Assembly: GCA_026413225.1 (NCBI GenBank)
Contig: CM048554.1
Coordinates: forward strand, 74,516,463 to 74,580,462
Reading direction: 5' to 3'
DNA length: 64,000 nt
Origin: Otis tarda
Taxonomy: Eukaryota > Chordata > Aves > Otidiformes > Otididae
Shown here: one piece after another, positions 1 through 10,325 of the stretch
Numbering within the stretch: the first letter of the stretch is position 1
Layout: every line of letters starts with the position of its first letter
Position numbers and translations under genes: made by a program
Notes under the pieces: generated by a model
Seen by the model: the letters and a program-made list of their open reading frames with translations, nothing else
What the model was told of the DNA's origin: nothing
Database searches by the model: none

Positions 1-3000
1 GTGCATCTCTGGAATGCTCAGAACAAGCAAAGTCAAAGCATAAACTATAACACAAAAATGTTGTAAAATGAAAATTCTTAACAAGTTGGAAATAAATGAT
101 TTTAATGGAATTATTATAGATTGAGAAACTGGAAAGCAAATTAACAATTCTCACTATGTTAATTTTTTTTTTTTTGTGCAACATCTTAAACAAAAATAAA
201 TATACAATAAGCCATTTCTCTTACTCCTAAATCTGCTGTTGCAGGTCAGTAAAATCCAAAAGTACTCACATTTTCAGGTTTTATATAAAGTTTTACTTCT
301 ATCTCTTTAAGATTTCTTTCAAAATTCTATTTTGTTTCCTTGCAGAGACAATATTAACTGGGTGAGCAAAGAAACTGGTTAAATTAGCAACTGGAAGGAT
401 CGAAACACTGCTAGCACCTAGGGAGATGTGTTTCCAACAATTACCTTAATTAGATGATTTCTCTTTGAAGTCAGTCTGACCCATAGGTAATTGTTTTACA
501 CTAACTCCGGGACCAGCTTGCCAATATTCTTGTCCATTAAGACTCACTGTAACAACCACGTTCTGTGTTTTCAATTAAATGGTTGTTCTACAGGTATAAA
601 ATTGTAATGCATCTCAGCCTGAAGAAGACTTTCAATAGCTTTGACAATATAAGCATTTCCCTCTTTATCTGAACGTGAGTCAGAAGCTCATATGTATCCT
701 CAGTAAAGGTTTGGATTGCAGGGCTAGAAAAGAATGAGTAGAAAAGTAGCACACCAGAGGAAATGGGAGTGTTCAGTCTGATTTATCAGTTCCCGTTTAA
801 GTGTAAAGCCTTCATCTCTCTAAGCTAACCCATTGTCTGAAAAATAATAATGACTAGTTAAAAAATAATTTCTATCTATTCTATCGTGCCCATAGCTATT
901 CTCTATCTCATTTCTTTGTCTTTTATACATAAATATCCCATCTTTGGTTAGATGAGCAATATGATGTGACTGCTATAAAAACTGTAACACCAAGCCATTT
1001 ACTACTCTGATGTTTAATGAGGTCTATTTCAGAGAAATATTTTTGTATGAGAAATGTATTTTTTTCAGTTTGTGATTTTTATTTTCAATTATGAAATATT
1101 TAAGTGAAACATTTCAAAACAAACCAGTGCAGACAAGAATACTGCAGTCTGATATTTTGATTTAAGCTTTGATTGAAGATGTAAACAAAACACCAAAATA
1201 TTGGAAATTCTGGCAAAATAAAAATGTTAGTGTTGGATCAAATGCTTTCAAGCAAGAACAGTAACACCCTAGTAACTTTCGCCCTTCCCCTTCCTCTTTG
1301 GTTATACTTATTTTGCTAAGTTTGAAGCGCAGCTCTGGACCCTGTAATCATTAAGACCTAAGTTAACATGTGCATGAATCAGAATCAATCTGAATTCAGC
1401 TGAACTGCATATTCAGAAGGTTAAATATGCATGTGTGTGTGCTGGAGTGGGATCTTGTAGGAAATCTTACTGAGATAGAAATATAAGTAATTAAAAAAAA
1501 AAAAAAGAAAAGAAAAAGAAAATATTGCTTAGATAAGACTTAAGCCTAGAAGAGATTAGGGCACTTTTATACAGTACTTTTCAGTACTTTTGAAAATGTG
1601 TTCCCTCAAGGTGCCAATCACAGCTTCTGAGCATTTAATTTCCTTAGCAGTTTCAGTGCCCCTGCTGCTAGCGGGCTGCCTGGTGTGAGGTTATGGCTGA
1701 ACTTCTCACTGCTGCTTTGACAGGTTTCAGGCAGAAGAAAAGTGCTACCGGTTCTCTGCAGATCATGCCACACAGCAACAGTTGACCCAGCTGGAGAAGG
1801 TGGGGAAAGGAAAAGGTGAATGGAAGCATTTTAGAATTCAGTTATTAAAGAGAAAAACTAAGCTGCATTTCAAAGCATTATTTGGGAGCTTTTAATTGAG
1901 AAATGTATCTGGTAAGGAAAAAAATCCAAATGGGTACACTATCTGAAAAACATCTTCCAAATAATATTCACTATTATTTTGTAGAATAATTTTTAAATTA
2001 ACTTTGAAATTTTTTACCAAGAACGTGACTTGTGAAGATACCTCCTTCTTTCTTGTTTTCTTTTTTTTTTCTGTTTCCCAATTTATGTTACACTAATTTA
2101 TTTGTAGAAAGAAAAACATTATTTTAAAAATCCATTGTCAGAAACTTGACTTATTCTTGAGTTTGGTTTAAGAAGCTGTGCTCAAAGTTATTACCCGTAA
2201 CCAAGATTTCCAAATCCGTCTAAAGAAGATGAATGACAAAATACCTTTAAAATATATCTTTATTATTCTAGTCAGTTCCTATGAATCTTAGCTATAGTAC
2301 TATGTGCCATCAGGGAATATGATGCCTAGGCAAACCTTAAAAACTTATGACTACAGATAGATGCCTGTACACAGAGCCAAAGTGCCAAATAAAAAAACTG
2401 GAAAATATGTTAACTCTTCTTGTAGGAGACTAGACTGCCAAATCTGTCCAGTCCAAGACCACAGATGTGAATAATGGTCTGATTTTTGGTTGGTTTTTTT
2501 TTTTTTCCCCTCCAGAAGCCTTCACTTTTTTCTTTGAAGGTATAGAAAAGCAAATTAAACCAGATTAAACTTCCTAGTGCTTAAAAGAAGTGCTGGAACA
2601 TCATCAGATAATATTTTTTCACAGAAGAAATTAGAAATGTAATTTCCCTTTCTCTATTACAGTTTGAATTTTTGTAACACCATTTCACCAAAATTTGTTG
2701 GAGAATTTCTAAAAGTAGTAATTATACTTCCTTATTTTTTATTTTAAGAATCTTCTTTTTGTATTCTTTTCAGCTAGCACAGGACTAGCTGTCATATATA
2801 TGGTATCACATGGAAATAGGAATTGTTATTGTTCATAAATCACCACACTCAGAAACAGAATTTCCCACCATTTCAACAGAAGATGCAGGTCCTACACATT
2901 AAGACTTTATTTCTCTGTTCCATATCTGCGATGGAAAAAAAAAGAAGTATAGTTGTTTCTAGAGATCTGTGTTAAACTAAAAGAATGGTAAACCATATGA

Positions 3001-4059
3001 TGCAATGTAAAAACAGCTGAGAAGATTTTGCTTAAAGTTTCTAAAAAAAACAAGTCACCTTTCAGACAGAGATGCTGAAACTTTCAGTAAGAAGTGTGAA
3101 AGTTTTGGAAATCTAGTTAGGAAGTGAAATGAGATTGTACTGGTAAATGGTTTATAACATAGATGTTAAACTCTGGAAAGCTGTGAATAATCTCTACCTG
3201 TGTTAAGTCATCCCATTTGTACAACATAAAGGATGAAAGTCACCAGATATAAAAAAAAAATATAATGCTCTGTTCATGCTTACTACATTATTTCATTGTG
3301 GGGTTTTAAAATAATTTAGCAAAAAGCATACCAGCTGAAAACAAGTCAGCCTAAAATTCATGTCAAGAAAATAGGGTGATCTATTCAGGGAAAAGTAGCT
3401 GAGAGTAAGAAATGCAGAGGTCAAAGACAGTCTGACCTTTGAGTCAGAGAAGACAAAAAAAGTAATTCAGAAATGCACTTTTTAAAAAAGAGAGACATTG
3501 AATGCATAAAGCTGAAAGCAGCATCTTAAAACAGTAAATGGGAATACATGAGTAGGATTATAGAGGAGATGGGGGAAATGTAATGTTCATGTACAGATGT
3601 AGAAGTCAGCAACTAGTGCAGTAAGAGTCATTTTCAATTCCATATCCACAACCAAATCTTAAATATGTCACTGTTCTGCCTCTGGGTATTTACTGCTGTG
3701 GTTTTTGTTCTAGGGCTATCCTTGTGATCATTTCTTACCTCCTCTGAGTTAGCCTCGGGACTCAGTTGTGGAGGCAACTATGAACCTGATGATTTTGTTC
3801 AAATTAAAATTTGTTTAATGAACTACATTTTGTGTAAGATAAAACATGATTACTCCAGGCAATGGATTTGGCTGATAATAGTCTTCTAGTAGAGCCTAAG
3901 CTGTAGTGTTTGTGAGATGCTATAGCAAAAATTCAATAGCAAAGTATTTTTGTTATTTGCTTTCTTAATGTTACACTAACTATGTTAGTTTGTGTTGATT
4001 TCTGCACCTCTGGAAAACTTGACAGTTCCGTCTCTACGTACACAGAGATATGACATATG
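1..4059. other. AT-rich non-coding stretch, no recognised element
   Basis: I recognise no gene or transposon here. The stretch is AT-rich and CpG-poor, with many short A or T runs, for example 162-175 and 1493-1522. No reading frame is long enough to suggest a conserved protein. One short block at 1724-1799 has exon-like signals and is discussed as a finding. The sequence is compatible with intron or intergenic DNA. Confidence 0.6.
1493..1522. repeat. A-rich simple repeat
   Basis: A run of 14 A residues is followed by interrupted GAAAA/GAAAAA units. It does not follow a recognisable retroposed sequence, so it is called a simple A-rich tract only. Confidence 0.8.
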
Positions 4060-4262
4060 ACATTCCCTCCTGTCTTGTCACTGGGTGCCATGGAAAAGTC
4101 TAGTTCCACCCTTTTTACTACCTCCTGATCTGGTATTTATACATGTTGAAGATCCTTCTGAGCTTTCTCTTCTCCAAGCTGAAGAAGCCCAGCTCTTTCA
4201 GCCTCTCCTCAAATGACAGTTGCCTCAGTCCCTTAATCACCTCCATGGCCCTTTGCTGGACT
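4060..4262 (-). mobile_element. CR1 retrotransposon, 3' part, degraded
   Basis: Read on the minus strand, this matches the end of CR1 ORF2 and the start of the 3' region. On the plus strand the diagnostic phrases are the 'cttctccaagctgaagaagc' block, 'ctctttcagcctctcctca' and the 'ccctttgctggac' block, which are the complement of the CR1 segment encoding the conserved FSLEKR/LEHL region. The terminal tail seen in the other copies is absent or too diverged to recognise. The match stops near 4262 and is followed at higher coordinates by ORF1-like sequence instead of the reverse-transcriptase core. The piece is therefore either the end of one internally deleted CR1 or a separate insertion. Confidence 0.8.
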
Positions 4263-4339
4263 TGATTATGAGGTCTCTTCTGTCTACATCACTCTGCACA
4301 ACATGCTTGCCAGTCTGGTCTACCAGATAGGGGCTTTTC

Positions 4340-5020
4340 ATGTCCCTCCCGCATTGTTCCTAATTTAAAGCTGTCCTTATCAGTTTGGCCAGCCTGTTGG
4401 CAAAGCTTTCCCACCACTTCATTGGGTGGGTCTTTTCTCTTCCTAGCAGTCCTTAATTCTCAACAAGTATTCCATGGTCACAGAAACCAAAACACTGCTA
4501 CTCACACCAGCTGTACAACCTGTTGCTGACCCACAGGATACACCTACTCCTTCTCAAGCCCTTTCCCTTCACCATCAGGAGACACTGCCATGCTCTTGAC
4601 CATCACCTCTAGAGTGAGATAGTAATGACTGATATGTTCCAAATCTTCTCTGGTACTATCGTTGGTGCACACATGAAAAAGCAACAGGAGTCTGCTGTTG
4701 TCTGAGGGCTGGACAAACCTTTGCAGTCTTCCCACAATGTCCCAAACCCACCCCCCAGCAAGAGGCAAATGTCCCCCAACAACACGTCAAGTCAGCAGTT
4801 GAGGGTATCTCTCCTCTGCAACAAAGACACTGCTATCACTTGCTGCTTCTTCCTGGTGCTACCATGTGGCTCAGTCTCAGCTGGCTCACATGACTCATTG
4901 GAAAGAGCTCTCAATATCTCATTCATCACTCCCAGTCTGCAGGTGGTGCAGGGGCTATCCTCCCTCAGTGCAAGAAGCCACCAGCTTCCAACCTTCATCA
5001 TCCTGGAAATTTCTGTTTCT
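4340..5020 (-). pseudogene. CR1 ORF1 remnant with esterase-like (SGNH) segment
   Basis: The minus strand holds decayed sequence resembling CR1 ORF1, whose product carries a GDSL/SGNH esterase-type domain and binds nucleic acid in the retrotransposon particle. An open segment at 4544-4768 contains 'LLLLFHVCTNDSTREDLEHI', corresponding to the family's 'FHVGTNDTAR' block, preceded by the 'DIVGRLQRFVQPSD' region. Further toward 4340 another frame reads approximately 'ANRLARLIRTALN', a typical ORF1 C-terminal end. The segment at 4792-5001 resembles the N-terminal charged and coiled region. Frame changes and stop codons break it, so it is not functional. The identification of the esterase block comes from recall of avian CR1 translations and should be confirmed by alignment. 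Confidence 0.65.
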
Positions 5021-8000
5021 CAACCTGATAAGCACAGACTATCTCCTCCTTCTTTCTTTCCTGGCCCCTGGAGAAGATCCAGTCAAACTCATTTTCTTCA
5101 TCCATACTGTTCTCATTCTTTGGTCACACACTTAAAACAAAATCACCCTTGCAACAATAGCTTTTTCACTTTGGTGTTGTCATGAAAGCCAATTCAGTTA
5201 AATCACAGTAATTCTGAGTAGATAGGGTGAAGAAGTGAAGGAAAGGGACTGAAAAGGTAATGAAGTGATTGATCCCTTGTCCTGCTCTCTCCAAAATCCC
5301 AACAGCATGCTATCATTAGGAGAGTCAGGATCAATCAGTGGTTATCAATCAAAGACTAGTCAGAACTAGTTCATAGGGAAAGCCATATGCAATGAAAACC
5401 CGGTAATAACACTTCCTAGAGTCTGTAAAGTCATGTTCTAGACCAGAGCTTCTTCAGCGAAGGGGTCATGACCTCTGCAGAGGTCATCAAAAGTAATCAT
5501 GGGGTTGTGAAGCGTTGACAGTATATTACAGTTGCTGTAAATAAAATCCAGCCTTTCCACTCCCGTTACATCCTTCACCTTCAAGGCCAAAAGTCAATCT
5601 ATCATCAGTACCTCAAAACATGTGCACAGACAGTTCTTGCAGGCTTGTCACTGTTACTACGCACGTGTGTTTTCCTGCTGGTTTATGGGAAATGCAAAGG
5701 TTTCCTGGCATCCTGCTTTCCTTTTACTTCGCAGAAGCTACACTGGGATTCCAGTAACACAGATAACAGGGCACGGAGACATCTCTGGCAGTTCAAGGGC
5801 ACTGACGAGGTGTGATCCCAAAAGGAAATAAACATGAAATAATGTGACATGTGGACAGGCTATGGAGAATAATCTAAGGTAGATATACAGCTTCATGAAA
5901 TCCCAGAGTGAGGCAGGTTGAAAAAAAAGTTGCAGCCGACAAGGGATGGCAAACTGCCTGCTCTGCGTGTGCCCGAGGAAAGAAAAATGTGCCTTTCCAA
6001 AACAATCAACAAATCTCCACCTCATCTTTGCAACTGGGTTCCTGTTGCTGCTGCCAAAGGCAGGAGGGAGGACTGGGAAGAGGGGAAGGGGGCATTTCCT
6101 GGCAACAATAGCTCTTCCTCTGAAACTCTTTTCTGGCTGTCTTCCCTGGCCTGGGCCCGAGATTCATGGTCTCGCCCTCACTAGGAGCAGGACCTTTTCC
6201 AGTTATTTGCCAGCTCCTGGGAATCTGAGAAAAGAGTAGGGATGTGAAACACTGATGTTAAGGGTGGGCTGTCACACCAAAGGGAAGAGGGAGTGGGGAA
6301 CATGGACCCTGTACTCCTGAGGAAGAGGCGAGGGGGTTCCAGGAGTGAGGAGTGGGAAAGAAAGAGGAGGCGTGGCCTCACTCAGCTTCCCTGAAGCTTC
6401 CTGACCTCTCAACACATATCTCCTCTCCTCCCCCATGCTTACTAGCTCTCCCTGCCTGCACTCAGCTATACATCTTTTCTGAGTTTATCCGTTCAGGCCT
6501 GTGGGTCAGGGAAGTTCACCCCAAGCCTATACAGTTCAGTTCCTGCTTCCAACCAACACCTGCAATGGTTTCACTTTCATCTGTCACACTTTCCTGTGCG
6601 CTATACTTACTTCTCTGAAGGGCAAGAAAAGATTTTTGTCTCATGGAAAGAGTATCTTGAGCAGGTACTATCTAGTTCCCAGAACACAATACTTCTTTGC
6701 CTTCCCATTTGCTTTCGCTGTCCATCTTTTAATTGTCACTTTCACCCAGTCTGTCACCCTGTTGCTCTGCGAGTACCCATGGTAAGACACCTTAATGTTT
6801 AATCATTTATTACAGTGTACAATAGCTAATTGTCTCAGCAGAGCATGTCAGCTATGTGTTACCTTGCAAAACACATCTCCAGATACCTTATCGCAGCTCT
6901 TGGGTGCACTCCAAACAGCCCTCTCCAGCTGAATAACAACAAGCAGGAAACTGGCACAGCCAGATAGTGCCAATCCAAAATGTCAACACCAAAGGAACCA
7001 ACAAGCTGAGAACATTGCACAAATACACCAGTCTTGGCCTAACAATCAAATTCCATTACAAACCAATCACAAAAGGCAGTGGTCCAAACTGCAGTGTAAG
7101 AGAGATCGTAAAGAACTGGCATAAGACTCTCAGCAGCTTTGGGGATTGAGATCAGAAAGAGTTACAGAGTATTACTAGATGGCAGTGCTCTCTCGGAACA
7201 GACGGGGCCAAGATTTTTACTGGGATGACTTTATATGGTCTGTTGTAAGAAAGTGGGATGAAGAGGTGTAAAGGAAAGCAGAGATCGGGTTGAGTAGCTC
7301 ATTTAGTCCCTTGCAGCTGTAGTAGCACCAGGAAGTTATCATACAACACAGTGAAGTCAGAAAGAGGGTAGAAGCAAGACCTACAGCAACAAAATCAAAT
7401 TAAACAAGGTGTCAATGGAGAGTCAATTAAGGCAAGAGTCCCACAGCAGACTATATGCGAGCTACAGTACATCAGGCAAATAAACAAATGTTTGGCCAAA
7501 GCTTTTTGCCTCAAAGCTAACAGGAAGTGTTGGAGGTGGAATTGGGGCATGCCTTAAATGGTAGTTGCAGCTTTGTCACTCTGTACAAGTTTCTTTATCA
7601 CAACAATGGGATGTAATTTTTGAAAGCTGGAATCATCTGAGTCCTGAGTAGGCAAGAGATGAAACTGCAGGTTTTGAGCACATCTCTGTGTCCATGTTCA
7701 AATCTAAGTTGTGCTCTTCTGTTAGAATTCAAATGAAAATAACATCAACACTGATTCATATCTTGAGCCAATAATTAGAGATGACCAGTTTCTTTATTTC
7801 ACCTTCAGTTTCCAATGTGGATTACATTCACATTAACTTAGGTGAAAATATCCTTTAGGAATATATATGTTATGCCATTGTAACTTACATACAGTATCAT
7901 AAAAAATGTAGTACTTCTTTAAAAAACATGCTCACTGTAGCAAATACCAGGTAGTTGATAGTTGGAACCACATGCAAGGAACTGTATTGAGATGACTTCT

Positions 8001-8660
8001 AGGAAACACGTCCATGATGCTTTAGTTATAAAAACACTTTTTAATAATGGTAATAGCTTCTTTAAACAAGAAGCACAATCTGGATATAGAAGAATTTGCA
8101 ATGCAAAATTCATATCTCTGGATGTTTCAAATAAGTATTGAAAGCTCGTATTTTGTTTCAGCCTAAGTGTGGACTTTGATACCTTTCTTTCAGTAAGATA
8201 TATGTTTATATTTGGAATCTTAATCTTCAAATTAAATGTACGGACAAACAAAAATACAATAGAGGAGGTTTTCAAATCCTAGAATGTATGCTCAAATCAC
8301 TGAAATGTATATTTCTGAAACTCTTAGGATCAAAAAATAATCTGTCACGTTCACATTTGAGCATTGGTTGGTAATACATAAAATCTGTGATTAAATTAAT
8401 ATGGATTAATACAATAATAATTGAATTTCTAAAGAACTAATTCTAAAAAAAATGGTTCCATACAGTCTTGTATTTATCAGTAAATTTACCATAAAGCAGA
8501 CTTCAAATAAAAGATAAAAGGAGGTCTTTTCAGTTTGTATGACCAAGATTAAGAAAATGACAATACGTCTGCTTTTCCCTCAAATTAAGATTGACTATAA
8601 ATTAGAGTAAAACATCCATAATCTAGCCAACTAAAGTGCTGCATAGATGTAGAAGTGACC
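5021..8660. other. Non-coding stretch with slightly higher GC at 5.9-6.5 kb
   Basis: No gene or well-supported repeat was recognised. Several overlapping frames of 60-97 codons at 5.9-6.6 kb lie in a modestly GC-richer patch; they overlap on both strands and look like chance openings. A short segment at 5438-5560 faintly resembles terminal sequence of hAT-type DNA transposons and is treated as a finding. The remainder shows no structure I can interpret. Confidence 0.5.
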
Positions 8661-8760
8661 TACAGATTCATAAGTTTTTAAGGCCAGAAAAATCATTGAA
8701 ATTATCTTGTCTGACATCCACTATAATTTAGACCATAAAACATCATCTTGTTCCTTTCCT
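8661..8760 (-). mobile_element. Ancient CR1-type 3' tail fragment
   Basis: The plus strand reads 'tacagattcataagttttta' then 'aggccagaaaaatcattga', 'tgtctgacatccactataat' and 'tagaccataaaac'. This is a diverged copy of the complement of a CR1 3' end well known from turtle and crocodilian genomes (the 'ttaaggccagaagggaccat...ctagtctgacctcc...ggccatagaa' pattern). The element is therefore on the minus strand and only its last hundred or so bases remain. The divergence and family suggest insertion in early reptile or archosaur history, long before the other CR1 copies here. No coding part is attached. Confidence 0.6.
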
Positions 8761-8831
8761 TCATGCTATTAACATACCTTACTTTAAAGTATTCCGATAA
8801 ACAGCAGAACATTTCTATAAAACTCTTTAAC

Positions 8832-8846
8832 TTTTTTTTTTTTTTT
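8832..8846. repeat. T tract
   Basis: A run of 15 T residues, with no recognised insertion attached to it. Confidence 0.8.
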
Positions 8847-10271
8847 ATGAAGTAGACTGTAGTCTAAACAGTAGACTGTGGGGAAAGTTTGTGTTATTTA
8901 TAATCTTCACTGAAAGTGCTGTAACAGTATCTCTCATTCCAGACCTTGCCTGCAGGTTTGATGTAATTGCTCAGGTCTTTCTGCCACTTAACTAATGAGT
9001 TTGAGTTTGCAAAAGTGTGTTTTATGACAGGCAATGAGACATCACACCAGATTAGAAGTTGATTTCTTAATAAGAAAGAGTTCTTTTTCTTCCTCTTGTG
9101 GTTGTAAATGGCATTTGGATTTTAATATTAAGGCCAAGCTTAACAATTTACTCTGTGGTTCTACAGGACTCTGCAATTTGAAGAAAAAACACTTCCTTTC
9201 TAATGAAGACTACCTGGACCACGAGAACCATCCTCATAGATGTGAAAAGGAAAGTTACAGCACCACCCATGCAAAGCTTTAGAAGATCTCTGAATCAGAA
9301 CATCAAAACTTCATAAAAGTCATGAGACTTTAAAACATAATAATTGTCAGAATATTTATATTTGCTTTCTTGAAAATTCTGACAGACAATTTTGACAAGT
9401 TGCATGGGTAGAAACTGATTTTGAGTGGTCCTCTAAATAGACATTCCTATCTGATCTAGAGAGTGAGCTAAGGTACTGCTAGGTCTAATTGTTATACTTT
9501 CTAGATCTGTATACAGTGGATTTTAAGTTCAACAGGTGGCAGTTTCTTTCAAAAAGTTTACGTACAATAATCCTAGTAACAGTTTCTGTTCAAAGACGCT
9601 CAGTGCTCTTCTTTTTCTGTGCATTATATAAATGTAAAATGACTGATGTCTGTCAGTCCCGTTATGATCTTACTTTCCCTTCAGCAAATGCAGGGAGATT
9701 GAGAATAAGTCAAATGCAAAGAAATTAAATCAGATTCTTCTATGCTATTTGGGGGGGTTTTTATTTTTTTTCAAGAAAACAATTTTAAAAGTTTTTTTTA
9801 AAAAAAAATTTCTCTTTTATTGAATAAGAAATTGGAATCTGAGGAACATCAGAAAATAATCTGCAAATCTAGAACAGAAAAAAAACTTTTCAGGCAATAT
9901 TGCTAACATCATCAATAATACGGTATTTGTTTCAGAATCTTTTGCTGGAGGGATTTATCACAAGCTGACTACAGCAGGGTAGTTCTACAAACAGCCTGCA
10001 GCTCTTTAAAGCTGACATGAGCTGTAGATGAAACTAGCTCTAGCTGACACTACTGCTAACAGTCAGCTTGAGAAGGTCAAGATAAATGATCTCTTCAGAT
10101 AACTGCCCACACATTAGGTGCATATCAATATGAATGCTACAGGTTACACATGCTAAGATAGAATATTATTTTTATCACCATGGGGGGAGGAAAGGCATCG
10201 TAGGAAGCTAGACCCCATACTGACTTCTTTAGCCTTCTCAAAAGTCTCTAAAGCTTCCACTCTTGGCAAAC

Positions 10272-10292
10272 CTTTTCCTTTTTTTTTCTTTT

Positions 10293-10321
<29 letters not shown>
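10272..10321. repeat. T-rich tract (poly(A) on the minus strand)
   Basis: About 50 bases are almost pure T with three C interruptions near the left end; the last 28 or so are uninterrupted T. On the minus strand this is poly(A). An AATAAA on that strand lies about 60 bases before it (plus-strand TTTATT near 10378). This is compatible with the tail of a retroposed minus-strand transcript but equally with a simple repeat. A lysine-rich minus-strand frame across it is an artefact of the tract. Confidence 0.85.

Positions 10322-10325
<4 letters not shown>

Noticed and set aside
349..371. Very good acceptor (tttgtttccttgcag) followed 16 bases later by a GTGAGC donor
   Set aside because: The enclosed 16 bases are too short to judge and are AT-rich. 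No frame or conservation evidence is available.
4721..5185. 154-codon plus-strand open frame
   Set aside because: It is the antisense shadow of the CR1 ORF1 remnant on the minus strand.
7919..8275. 118-codon minus-strand open frame
   Set aside because: A few frames of this length are expected by chance in 64 kb of both strands. No family was recognised.
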